Shown here: piece by piece, positions 45,707 to 56,340 of the stretch
Numbering within the stretch: the first letter of the stretch is position 1
Layout of the letters: each line of letters starts with the position of its first letter
Assembly: GCA_963281255.1 (NCBI GenBank)
Contig: OY725500.1
Location: 2,723,184 to 2,787,183, forward strand
Direction: 5' to 3'
Source of the DNA: Aphrocallistes beatrix
Taxonomy: Eukaryota > Porifera > Hexactinellida > Sceptrulophora > Aphrocallistidae
Length of the DNA stretch: 64,000 bases
Notes under the pieces: model-generated
What the model was told of the DNA's origin: nothing
Seen by the model: the letters and a program-made list of their open reading frames with translations, nothing else
Databases searched by the model: none
Program-made: the position numbers and the translations under genes

Positions 45707-46299
45707 ACGAATCTTGATGATTAGTTGGCAAGATTTCTTCTACAGTCTAAAACGGTGTGGGAGGAGTCATGACATTGCAGCAACATTATATTCTCCAGGT
45801 AAAAGAAGTTCACACAGTTTGGCCCGCGCGAAAAGTATGATTTGATGCTGGAGAGATGTTAACGACTACATTTAAGGTCCATTTAATATTCTACAGTGAT
45901 GTTTGAGAACCCAGGCTACTCAATCATCTAAAACAGGGCTTCTCAATTAGATAGGGTGGAGTGCCATATGCCTTTATTTTCAAGTGCGTCACAACCTGTA
46001 ACTTTCTCCTAAATTTATGAACTTTGATTGAGAATGGAGATACAATCCTGGTTCCTGATCAATTTATTAAGGAAGTCAGTAGATTGGATAATATGTTATG
46101 GTATAATTATACACTACAAGCAAATCGAAGGAATTATACTGGTACCTGTAGCCGTTGAGCATTATATGTGCAGTGGCGACTCCAGAGATTTTAATTTTGG
46201 GGGCTAAGTTAAATTATACTGTCCTAGAATTAAAAGTATTTGTTTGCCGTTGCCATGGATAAAAGGTTGCCAGAATTCTTGATTTTATTTAAATTTTCA

Positions 46300-46720
46300 T
46301 TAGTCATCACAACTGCATAGAGCTGTACACTTCAGAGCTGGTTTTCTGCATTTGCATCTGCCTGCAACACGTTTTGCAGCCACAACACAAGATTTCTCGT
46401 GAGAACTGGCTGGCCTGAAGAAGTTTTGTTCATATAGGTTTCCAACTGTCAGGATAAACCCAGCCCCAATCTTCAGATGAAGGAATTTTGGGGCTGCTTC
46501 TAGAATGTTTCCCCAACAGTGTGCACCTTGATAGACAGCGCGTTTTATGTGTTGTGTCAGAGCATCCATAGTGAGTGTGATTTCTTTCATGGTTCTTCCT
46601 TTTTTTAAAAACATAAAATAACGGGCTTCGTCAATATCCTCTTGACTGCTGGTAAGGTCATATAGTAGGAGTGTACCATCACAAACACACTTTCGAACGT
46701 GACTGTCAAGACCGAAATCT
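46300..46720 (-). pseudogene. HAFTGCDTTS-family C-terminal fragment
   Basis: The 104-codon minus ORF contains LTQHIKRAVYQGAHCWGN followed by RCKCRKPALKCTALCSC. This is the cysteine-rich end typical of the family at 15618-24200. Sequence upstream (to about 46720) has a frameshift. A hAT-like start CAGTGGCGACTCCAGAG lies at 46171. It may be an independent third copy or part of another element. Confidence 0.55.
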
Positions 46721-46935
46721 ACGTTTTATTGTAAGGCACCATATCATAGAAATTAGTACTAGCAATAAAACGTCTCCCATAATTGGAAGGGAAAATGCTT
46801 CCTAATTTTAGGAAGACCATGCCAATTTAAATATATATTATTGCTTAACCAACTGAGATCCTGTATCTTGTATGTAGAGAGCTTTTTTAAAAGAAAATTT
46901 TCTGAAACTGAAAAACGGATTCTATAAAGGTGGAG

Positions 46936-47244
46936 CAAGGCTGGATTCAGTTAACCAGTTACCCGGCTAACCGCCGTCAATCACGGTTAACGGTTAAGAA
47001 AATTTTGAATCGGTTAGCCGATCTGCTTTATTTTCTAAATATTAAGACTATTTTCATTGCTTTTCTATGGAGATTCATCAACCAAATAGTATATTTCGAG
47101 ACCACTGAAAATTGTCAATTCTTCAATATCAGGTTAAATATTGGTCGACAAATCCATAATTATACTAATTAATATTGACATCGGTTAACCGGTTAACCGC
47201 CTTGGAGGAATCCAAAATATAATGGCTAACCAACCCCAGCCCTG
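46936..47244. mobile_element. 309-bp MITE with GGTTAACC-rich ends
   Basis: Ends CAAGGCTGGATTCAGTTAAC and inverted CAGGGCTGGGGTTGGTTAGC, with multiple GGTTAACCG motifs inside. GGTGGAG is duplicated exactly at 46929-46935 and 47245-47251. It is hAT-like in length class and end sequence. Confidence 0.78.
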
Positions 47245-47251
47245 GGTGGAG

Positions 47252-48330
47252 TTTTGCAACAGAGCGACAATTGTGCACAAATAGAGTATACCTGTTAACT
47301 AGATACAGTCAAATCCCTGCAGGCAAGTCACATTTTAATGGTGCATCCTGCGTGGAATATTTCAGATCATTTTTTGATGAGAGTTGTAGCATATTCGAGA
47401 TATATGAAAATAATAAGTGCTAACATCAGCTTTCTATAAGATAAAAACTGGATATACACGATTACTGAGCTACTAAGGCGAAGAACTCAGGACAAACTGC
47501 AATAAAACTAAGATAAAATAACCAATTTCAAGTTTAGTCAAAAGCATAAGGAGATGCAGTTTTGTATAAGTACGGGCTGCTCTCGTCAAATAAACGGGCT
47601 TTGCAGGTCTTGCCCTGCACATTTTAAATCTCATTGTTGATTAAAATAAGAATAATCAAAGAAGAACCTGTCGGGTATTGAATAATACTGTATCCAGAGG
47701 TTGGTTGCTCTGATCCATGAATAAATAGAACTGCATATACAACATACGGAGTGCATACTAAGTCTGTGTGGTACAGAGAGTACGGATTCAAATTTCGCAA
47801 TGAGTTCGTATTATTCCGTGCCTGGTTACTATTTTTTTAACACTGTTTGAACAGGTTGCACTATCTTTTCAATGTTAAAACATCATTACGATTAATCACA
47901 GGTTTGAACCTTCCCTTTGGAAGCGATTCGCTAGATATCTATAACAACCAACAAAGTTTGTAAATTTAAACAAGTTTAATATAATATGCATTGAATCCCA
48001 ATTTTAGCGATTTTTAATCTTTTAATTTTCCTGTCCAAACAGTCGTTTTCGTTTTAAAGGACAAAGGAGACGACGAATATCATGTAATCAAAGTGTCCAC
48101 CGACTCCAACAGCTGTCCAGCACAAGTAAGCGAAGCGAGCTTTATTTATAAATTATATATCAATGCCATTAATTACTTGGGCGAAATCTCAGAGATTTTA
48201 AAATTGTAGGGAATAGTGCGTCTTCTAATATGCAGGGAAGTATATCGAACGACAGAAGATTTCGACTCCATTTGGCAGGATAAACTAAGTGGGTACGAGG
48301 GCAAAGGCCCTGGAAGATTACATCATTTAT
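47252..48330. other. Stretch without a gene
   Basis: No coding sequence recognised. A short reverse fragment of the hairpin/TA-array repeat with hairpin AAGCGAAGCGAGCTTT lies at about 48095-48150. Confidence 0.5.
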
Positions 48331-48393
48331 TATCCTTACTATTAAAACTCGATTAATGTTTGTGTAAAAGTTTATATATTTATATATGTATAT

Positions 48394-48441
<48 letters not shown>

Positions 48442-48829
48442 ATATAGACTCATGGAATTATGACGTCATTGTCACATTTTTAAAAGTTAAGCAATACAGT
48501 TATTCGAACATAACTCAGCCATTATAGGAGATAGAAGGCTGAAATTTTAATAGAATTTTTATACTAACATACCTCACATATGATGCAACTATCATAAAAA
48601 AATGATGACTCATCACTTTGTTATAACGTCATCATTACTAATCAAAATTTTTAAAATTGATAAATTTGGTGATTTTTCGTCCGATATCGATTATAACAGT
48701 AGTACAGGCGTATTGAGGGATGTTCTCTCCCTTATAATTCATCAATGTGACCCCAAGCGCCCGCAGGGCGCCTCCGACGAACACAGTGTCCGCCAGCCGC
48801 GCAGCTCAAGCAAGCGAAGCGCGCTTGTA
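48331..48829 (-). repeat. Hairpin/TA-array repeat, complete reverse copy
   Basis: ATCCTTACTATTAAAACTCG opens it. An interrupted TA/ATATTTAT array (48367-48446) replaces the TTCAATCAATTCG segment. TGACGTCA near 48462, TGACTCA near 48606, GC block and closing hairpin follow. Confidence 0.85.
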
Positions 48830-49851
48830 TCTTATATATTAAAACGCAATGGGTTTGGAATTTTTCCAGAATTGATTGAGGAACTGGGAGGTGCTAGAAA
48901 TGTGAAATTTGGCACACATGCAAATATTAATGAGTCTACGATTAAGTTCGAAGATCTAAGCGAAATCTTCACACCTCGCAGAGATAGGTGACAAATTGTG
49001 CTGACCAATCAAATTAGTTTATTTTATAATGCAAATACATTAGGATCAAACAGTAGTGACTTATGCATATAATCAAAAGGACTATTTGTGATTGAAATTC
49101 ATTGGTTCATCTGAGAACCAATCAATTATCAGACTTTTATAATGCGAATCACACGATTATATTTCATTTAAATTATTGAATACAGTTATTTTGAGTCTAT
49201 AATTTGATTGTTAAAAGTTATTTTATGATCGAATTGATTGATCATAGCATATAACAAACTTTAATTGTTGTTAAACGACATGGGCTGAAATTGTTTGATT
49301 ATTCAAGTATAATAATCTTTAGTAATGTGAATTTAGTGGATTCAAATTGACCTTTTAGTTGACTTAATACGAAGTAAATTCTATTTATCACGAACCTAAA
49401 TTTCTGCTACAGTTCTGATTTCATTAATGTAACTGCAGACAAATGGCAATTCAGTATCCTTAGTAGAGAACAAGAAAGCGACGTATTGTTTCTCTAATAT
49501 CCCCAAGCGCCCACTGGGTAACTCTGCGGACACACAGTGTCCGCAACCCGCGCAGCGCAAACAAGCGAAGCGCGCTTGTAATATTATATAGCATATTCTC
49601 CAAGCAATATTTATCATATAATTTGTCAAATTATCGGTTCTACCTGCTTACAAAGTCATAATCTAAATTAGCAATTAAATTTTCAAATAGTTTGGGATGC
49701 ATTCGCTCTCTCAAGCCTAACAACCTGCTGCCACTCATGGTGCGCTTCCCTGAAGTTGTCCCTTGTTATAATATACGTGTATGTAGATTTAAACGATACT
49801 GAGATAATAAGTTTTGTGATAACTAAAACCCCCGGAAAGTTTTAGGTAAGA
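48830..49851. other. Stretch without a gene, one repeat fragment
   Basis: Only the GC block and hairpin of a reverse hairpin/TA-array repeat at about 49498-49582 are recognisable. The rest is AT-rich. Confidence 0.55.
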
Positions 49852-50689
49852 CATGGCCTACTTAATACACGGTCGTGTATGTCACCGAAAAGGCATAAAA
49901 AATAGGCCAGTTCATAGCCTACTACATACAGGCCGTTTCACTACTTTAGACCAGGGATAAGATAAAGTCGAGTTTTTAATACAATTAAATTTAACACAAT
50001 ATCATTTTGATATATTTAATATCGTGTAATTATACATCCTCTACCCCGCAATAATGATATTACTGACTGCTGGCATAATTTAGTTGACGGACAAGGAATA
50101 CTACATAAATATATAGGTGTATATATATATACATATATTAATTAGAGCATGGCCTACTTAACTCAGGCCTCACAGTAGAATGTGAAATTTGGACCAGGGA
50201 TGCGATCGAAGCCGAACAATGAAATACTAACTTTTCAATATTTCGTTCTAATTTTAGTACATAATGATTTGAGTGATAGCCTTGAGCGTTCACATTTGAT
50301 CTAACCCTCATTAATTTCTATTTTAAATGTCTCCATCATACTATACTATATTGAGTATTGAAGTGATAATATCATATATTTCATTTAAATAATTGAAATA
50401 AACAAGACAATACTATTACAATCACAATTAATAATGTATTAAAACAGTTTTACAATACATAAACTTTATTTCGATCATTTTAGCGCTGTTGTTGTCTCCG
50501 ATTAACAAATTGAGGGTTGAGTTACTGGCATGTGAGAAAGGTTGGCTGCGCTTACAGCTGAACTAAATAAAGAAAAAAGTTAAACACATACTATATTAAA
50601 ATATAAGGATATTAAGAGTTAAATTTTTCCAATTTACGTTTTTCAATTCCTCTACATACTACCATGGAGTTATAATTTTTACTTTATTA

Positions 50690-50920
50690 CTAAGTAGCTA
50701 TCATACTTGTACAATTTCCTGAAACAAATAATAACCTACGTAGAATCGAAAAACGAGGAATATTGCAGGAAGGACATGTATTTTCCCAGACATCACAATC
50801 ATTGCTATCTACTATTGAGTTTAAAGCAAGCTCGACTAGAATTTTCCTCGCTGGTCCTTCATGGTAACAGACGAACAATGCAGGACCATTTTTTCTGAAG
50901 GCTAGAGACCATGATAACAA
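50690..50920 (-). pseudogene. C-terminal coding remnant of the nested THAP element
   Basis: The reading NDCDVWENTCPSC followed by ILRRLLFVSGNC has the same spacing as ECEDWAFECTDC followed by MLRCILMTSRNY in the outer element (52560-52625). This supports a shared C-terminal C-x2-W-x3-C-x2-C domain. The ATG at 50920 is not necessarily used. It is separated from the THAP ORF by a stop-rich segment and a MITE. Confidence 0.4.
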
Positions 50921-50988
50921 TTACAGTTTTCGTAGGATTATCTGGACATATATTGGATCCTATAATTTTGCTTCCCTTGTATGATATA

Positions 50989-51075
50989 CAGTAGAACTCG
51001 GTTAGTACGTACCCCTCCAGGAAGCGGGAAAAAAACACGTGCTATCCGTAAGTACGTACTAACTGAGTTCTACTG
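50989..51075. mobile_element. 87-bp TA-flanked MITE
   Basis: Ends CAGTAGAACTCGGTTAGTAC and inverted CAGTAGAACTCAGTTAGTAC with TA on both sides. Related to the interrupted MITE at 58496-59025. Confidence 0.85.
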
Positions 51076-51296
51076 TACCGGGTTTTACGTGAAATTCATC
51101 CATTTGAAGGATGACATGTTTTTGTTAATTCGAAAAAGAACACGTTGCTTGCCTCAGGAATGGAAAGAATTCATTTTCTAGCCCAAATGAATAGTACAAT
51201 TTTTATAAAGTATTGAAGTGAGGAAGTGATAGGCAAGGCATGTGCTGGAGATACTTAGTATAACAAGCTGGATGTGTTATAAGAGATAATACTTGT

Positions 51297-52193
51297 TTAT
51301 GCTGTATCTACGTCTATTTTGGGAACAAGACTGTTTTCTAATTGGCATTGAATGAATTGGAGTCGACAAATTTCTGGATGCTCAGATGTTTCCACATCCG
51401 AACTGGTATGCATAATATCAATGGCTTGTTGGATAATGAACATTCGCTGATGATATTTGGGAAGCAGTAGATTCAGAATTCTTAGATGGCTTACATCGAT
51501 AAGGCGAACTAGAAATTTCATTCACAAGTGATTCAAGCTGTCGAATATGATATCACTTAGGCAACTGAGTAAATGTTGAAAACACATTTTTACAAAAGGC
51601 ATTGATAGAAGATCGAACGTTACTAGTACCAAATAAACAACTAGTAAACTATAATTCTCTAAACTAGGACGCATAAAAATCAAGCTATGTTCATCTGAGT
51701 ACCATAATGACCAGGTTTTAGGTAAAGAAATAAGTGATAACTCACCTTGCATTTCCTGGAAGCAGCTAACCTTGAATCCCTCTTTTTCTTCTGCATCAGA
51801 TCTCAGGCTAAGTGTCAATGCTTGATTGAGGAACTCGTCATCTTTTGAGTCGAGAGACCGACGACTTCGCTTAGCTGCAGATTGGGAGTAGTGTGAGGGA
51901 CATCTTGGTAGAAAGACTGGTACAGCATCATCCTTCAGCTTTGGGTTCACTCTAGGGATTTCGCGAAAAGTATTTTCTCCGTTGGGAACCTTGTGCGAGT
52001 ACTCGATATCTTCAGTCCTAAAGTGCTTCACGCAGACGTAAACAGCCTTTAACTCGTCTATATCATCTCTACGGAGTGCCAGAACCAAAGCGAGTTTAAG
52101 TTGATCTGGTTTCTGCGGCATCTTGAAAAGAGTCACGCGATCTTCAGACTTGTAGTTACTCTTGCAACCAGGTGCCGAGCAACTGGTCGACAT
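51297..52193 (-). CDS. THAP-domain protein (P-element-like transposase, N-terminal part)
   Basis: The ATG at 52193 opens 223 codons to a stop at 51522-51524; the same frame then stays open to 51297. The THAP C2CH zinc finger uses C5 and C10 (CSAPGC), then C54 and H57 (CVKHF), and closes with the family AVPxF box (DAVPVF). THAP fingers bind the ends of P-type elements. Downstream EFLNQALTLSL and LPKTWSLWYSDEHSLIFMRP look like the linker and start of a THAP9/P-like transposase, but the RNase H-like core is not recognisable. The protein is far shorter than a full transposase (about 750 or more residues), so it may be a truncated DNA-binding derivative. Confidence 0.72.
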
Positions 52194-52445
52194 TTCAAAT
52201 GTAAGTACGTAGCTAGTGCAAAAAAGAAATGTATGTAAATATTTATTATTATGAATAAATTATATATGACTGCTATTTTTACAAATTAAAGTATATACGA
52301 ACATGATTGTATGAAAATGTTATGGGTAATTGTGAATAGATAAACATGAATAAAATATTGTGGTTAATTAACAATTACCGGCTTCGACTGTATCCCTGGT
52401 ACAATATTTCCATTCTACTGTGAGGCCTGAGTTAAGTAGGCCATG

Positions 52446-54028
52446 ATTAGAGGTAAGTTTAAGTATCTTCCTTTGAGTATCTTTGGGACAAGAGATGGTA
52501 GAAGTAATATTCTTGGCCTTGTTGTTGAGTAAATAGTTCCTTGAAGTCATTAAAATACAACGTAGCATATCTTTTCCGTCAATACAGCAATCAGTACACT
52601 CAAAAGCCCAATCCTCACATTCTTCATCCTCAATTTTTAGAATAGCCAACTGAGCCTCATCCAAATGCTCCAGGTGCGTATCGAAACTGGGCGAGTGGAC
52701 ACATGTGTCATCAACAAACGCCTGTACATTCGGACACCCTCGTAGAGCCTGGTCTACCGCTCGCTGATAGGTAGCCTGTGAGTTTGACAATCCAAAAGGC
52801 ATGCGGTTGAATTCAAACTGGCCGCGAGTTGAAACAAACGCAGTGAACTCCCTATGCTTTTCCTTCACAGGAACGTATGCGGATGCCCCATCCAGTGTAG
52901 AGAATACAGTTGCCCCTCCCATACGATCGAAAACATCTCGGGTATCCGGCATCGGATAGGCATCTCGCTTCGTCACATCGTTGAGATCCCGGAAATCTAC
53001 GGCAAATCGATGGGTCCCGTCCTTTTTCTTCACTAAGATCACTCGACTCGCCCAAGAGGAAGAAGAGGGACGTATGATCCCATTCTCGAGCATTTCATCT
53101 ATCTGCTTGGATACCTCCGCCTCAATTTCCGGAGAAACACGCAACGGCCGGCTTCTGATCGGCCGCTCATCCAGAAGAGTGATAACGTGTTCCGCGGTTC
53201 CAATTTCGCGCGGGCTCTTCGGGTTCTCCGCGAAAACGTCTTTCCATCTCGACAGCACCTTGCGTATGGCTGTCTCTTCTCGCGGTGATAGTTTCGGGTT
53301 TATATCGAACCTGGCCTCCAAGTTATCTCCCTCCTTTCCCATCTCAGTCTGCATAATTTCTGCTCTAGTTGCCGCGTATCCCCGCGTGCCGCAGCTAAAG
53401 AGGTTTTCCAACAACCACCTAGCCTAACTCTCATGTTTTCCCAATCGAAAGTAGTATTCTTGAAGCGCGCGAGGAACCTTCGCCCCAATATAACCACCCT
53501 ATTGTTAGTATCGAGTATTTCGATTTCGTGTTCTAGTGGTCGACCATCCCCCACATCCATCGCCACGCAGGCCGTACCACAGACCGCAAGCGCTGTCCGC
53601 CCTAGCCCATACACTTGACTGTACTTTGTGCTGTAAGGAATATTCATCTTTTGTACGGTGCCTCTGTCCACCACCGAAGGATCCGCCCCCGTGTCCATCA
53701 TTACATTGATGGGTTTGCCGTTCCATTTAACTGGTACCACAACCGCCGTCTCATGTACAACACTATGCTGCGTCGTGGCCTGAAATACCCCTCTTCGACT
53801 TCGTGTATGTAGGCAATAGCGGACCTCGTGTCCTCTTTCGCCACATTTCGCACAGTGCCGTTCCGGGCATTGGGCCATAAAGTGCCTGTTCGAGTCGCAA
53901 ATAAAGCACCGACCCTTCTTAGGGAATTGGCTTGCCGGATACTTCCTTGTAGGTCCATCCCGCTTCCCCATTGCCTCTTTGCTGCGTGGCACATCCTTAT
54001 ATGTATAGAAACAGTTGAGAGCTAACAT
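52446..54028 (-). pseudogene. Ty3/gypsy gag-pro-RT fragment fused to a foreign C-terminus
   Basis: Frame 1 (54028-53300) has two CCHC knuckles (C41..C54 and C59..C72) and the protease site MMDTGADPSVVD (D112). Frame 2 (53414 down) has RT motifs HRFAVDFRDLN, MPFGLSNSQATYQ and AFVDDTCVHS. The two frames overlap by 115 bp and differ by one base. RT stops being recognisable after HLEHLDEA (about 52655). The ORF continues into EDEECEDWAFECTDC, which resembles the nested element's C-terminus. Beyond 52446 the last 24 or so codons come from the nested element. RNase H, integrase and LTRs are absent, and no envelope gene is seen. Confidence 0.8.
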
Positions 54029-54290
54029 TCAAGAACAAATACAACGTAAAAGTAAAAAGGAACCAGAAAGCAGAGAAAGAAAATAGCCATAACATTGATA
54101 TTAATTTATTGGAACGTAGACTAGTTTGATATACTTATGCATCAAACAAATGATGAATTAGCAGATTTGGAACAAAAATTATTTATTCATATTATGGGTG
54201 CGTAAGAAAATCCACTTTATCTTATCCCTGGTACCATGGAAAATTGTTCAGTGAAACGGCCTGTATGTAGTAGGCTATGGCCAGTTTTAT

Positions 54291-54474
54291 CAGAGTTCAA
54301 AGTTTCCATTAGATCAATTAATCAAAAACCGAAATAAACTCTTTAAAATTTTTATTATTACAATACATAAACATCATATCAGGTAAATTGCACACCCTGA
54401 TATGATGTGTTGTATTGGTAATAATACATTTTAAAAGTCTATCGTAGATAATTATAATTAATCTTTGAACTCTG
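54291..54474. mobile_element. 184-bp MITE in the composite's right arm
   Basis: Ends CAGAGTTCAAAG and inverted CAGAGTTCAAAG, with an inner inverted pair CATCATATCAGG/CCTGATATGATG. TTAT is duplicated on both sides (54287-54290 and 54475-54478). Confidence 0.8.
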
Positions 54475-54754
54475 TTATACATTTTCGGTGAAATACGCGC
54501 CGTATATTAAGTATGCCATGGGTAAGATAAAGCTTTTGGTTGAATATGGTTGATAATTATAATTCAATCAAATATGAACTACTTTACTTTAAAGTAGTCT
54601 CGACATGTTATATCAATCAATGGCGGATTAACCACGGGGCATCTGGGGCACTTGCCCCAGGGCCACCACTAAAGTCCTCAAACGCAAAATTTATTTGAAA
54701 ATATAGCTAATTTAGTTTGAGAATTATCTATTATAATATACATACTTGAAATTC

Positions 54755-55088
54755 GGAATACAGACAATTCGTGACAGGACAATTCGTGACAAGACAATTC
54801 GTGACAAAATTTCTAGACATCAGGGGCCTTATTCTCAGATCGACTTAACTTAAACTAAGTATTTACTTAGTTTCGAGCAAAAAACTAAGTATGGATTTAA
54901 GTATAAGTATAGCTAAGAAAACTTTATGAAAATTAAGTAATTACTTAGTTTAAGTTAAGTTTAAGTTAAGTCGATCTGAGAATAAGACCCCTGATGTCTA
55001 GAAATTTTGTCACGAATTGTCTTGTCACGAATTGTCCGTCACGAATTGTCTTGTCACGAATTGTCCTGTCACGAATTGTCTGTATTCC
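54755..55088. mobile_element. 334-bp palindromic foldback, 9-bp duplication
   Basis: Two arms of about 160 bp form a near-continuous palindrome. The outer part carries repeated GACAATTCGTGACAAG units. The inner part has GGGGCCTTATTCTCAGATCG, similar to Harbinger MITE ends. TTGAAATTC is duplicated at 54746-54754 and 55089-55097; 9 bp is typical for Mutator-like elements. Confidence 0.85.
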
Positions 55089-55095
55089 TTGAAAT

Positions 55096-55392
55096 TCATG
55101 TGATACCACTTATCTTTAGAACATCACCTTTCGAAATTTTCTTAGTGCGAAATCTTTTACGATTGATGTGAAATCCTTTTCCGAACAACCTCACACTTGA
55201 TTGACATGAGTGAAAGGCAATCAATCGATTCTGCCCCATGGTCGAACGTAGTTCATTCTTAATTCTTTTTAGCTGTGAGAACGTACGCTCTCCACTGCAA
55301 TTACTGACCATAAAGCATAGATATACACGAAGGGTGACTTCAATATTTGGAAATGTGGAAACTAAATCTTGTTTAATTAGTAAATTATACAT
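55096..55392 (-). pseudogene. hAT transposase C-terminal dimerisation fragment
   Basis: SNCSGERTFSQLKRIKNELR followed by STMGQNRL is the hAT C-terminal dimerisation signature. Only the last roughly 100 residues of the protein remain. The reading ends at the foldback's duplicated target, so the true C-terminus was altered by that insertion. The preceding RNase H-like core is missing. Confidence 0.85.
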
Positions 55393-55926
55393 GCCGACTT
55401 ATTTGCTAACATTTATATTCCTAAGTTGCGCTCCCAGTACCCACTATTTGTCACATCTATCATTTTCCTTTCAAGAGGTCCCTCAATTCTAGCTGCCTCA
55501 GGACCCCATGATCCTTCAATCCGCCCCTGATATCAATGATACAAATTAGTGTACTGGGTGATACTTTGGGTTGTGAACCCATAGCTCATATACCACTGAA
55601 ATTGTTATTGATATGGGAACTATTAATAGTTCACAACATACATGAGCTAGTCTTAATTCAGTCAGTAAAACCTTCAGGCCACTATTTTCACTATATAGTA
55701 CATATATTTCTACACATATTCTAAGTTATAATGGTTATAATTACAAAACGATCAATGTAGTTGCGAAGAAAAAACACATTCAGACGAGATAGAAGTGCGT
55801 TTCTATGTTCTTCGTTTCATGCATAATATAAATTAAGGATTATCGTACTCAAAAAGGAGTAAACATATTTATATCCTGTCTGTGAGGCATATTCGTTTGG
55901 AGTTTGAAGTTAGCATTAAAATATGA

Positions 55927-56340
55927 GAGGGGGGATAGAAAAGTTCCGGAATTTACTACAGGAAATTTTTAATTTGACCATAATATTTGAATGTTTTGTC
56001 TATTATTTTAAAACATACTCGTAAGACCCTTTAACTGCTGTACACTTTTTCAGCTCCCCACACAACATGGACACGAACTTTGTACTATTCTGGAAGGATA
56101 CCGCGGATCCATGATAAATAGCACTCCCAATGACAGAACTAAAGCTGTTGAATATTGCTGGATTTTGCTCTACATGGATAATTCAAGACCACATACTGCA
56201 CACAAGTTAATCCCAGATTCATGAACTAGGCTATGAAATACTACTCCATGCTCCATATTCACCTGAACAGGCCTAGCGACTTTGCACTATTCCCTACACA
56301 GAAAAAGAAAGGAAACCTTTATAGCTCTGTTGCATATATT
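55927..56340 (+). pseudogene. Mariner-type transposase C-terminal remnant
   Basis: ILLYMDNSRPHTAHKL (near 56165) carries the second catalytic Asp, and HAPYSPEQ with downstream FALFPTQKKK, in shifted frames, the third-residue region. Stops and frameshifts make it dead. A possible end GGGGGATAGAAAAGTTCCGG lies at 55930. Confidence 0.5.

Larger units (their letters stand above)
50148..52445 (-). mobile_element. THAP-encoding element nested in the composite
   Basis: The inverted ends start CATGGCCTACTTAACTCAGG and match perfectly for 35 bp, with similarity for about 70 bp (ACCAGGGAT blocks). ATTAGAG is exactly duplicated at 50141-50147 and 52446-52452. It is 2298 bp and contains a THAP-domain ORF (start 52193), a possible C-terminal coding remnant and an 87-bp MITE. 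Ends are related to the outer element, so both belong to one family. Confidence 0.85.
49852..54520 (-). mobile_element. Composite THAP/P-like DNA element containing a gypsy fragment
   Basis: The left end CATGGCCTACTTAATACACG and right end (inverted) CATGGCATACTTAATATACG are followed on both sides by TTTCACCGAAAA-like and GCCTACTACATACAGGCCGT blocks, giving inverted arms of roughly 125 bp. A MITE (54291-54474) expands the right arm. GGTAAGA is exactly duplicated at 49845-49851 and 54521-54527. Contents on the minus strand are a Ty3/gypsy zinc-knuckle/protease/RT fragment, a C-terminal domain and a nested related element (50148-52445). No LTR was found. P-like assignment rests on the nested THAP relative. 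Confidence 0.75.
54618..55529 (-). mobile_element. hAT element remnant with 8-bp duplication
   Basis: The ends CAATGGCGGATTAACCACGG and inverted CAGGGGCGGATTGAAGGATC are flanked by an exact 8-bp duplication ATATCAAT (54610-54617 and 55530-55537). Inside are a hAT dimerisation-domain fragment and a nested foldback (54755-55088). Confidence 0.92.

Noticed and set aside
52446-54028. Endogenous retrovirus
   Set aside because: Only zinc knuckles, protease and partial RT are present. No LTR, integrase or envelope gene is seen, and inverted DNA-transposon ends bound the unit.
54618-55088. Host gene status for the hAT dimerisation ORF
   Set aside because: The fragment is bounded by hAT ends with an exact 8-bp duplication and is cut by a foldback.
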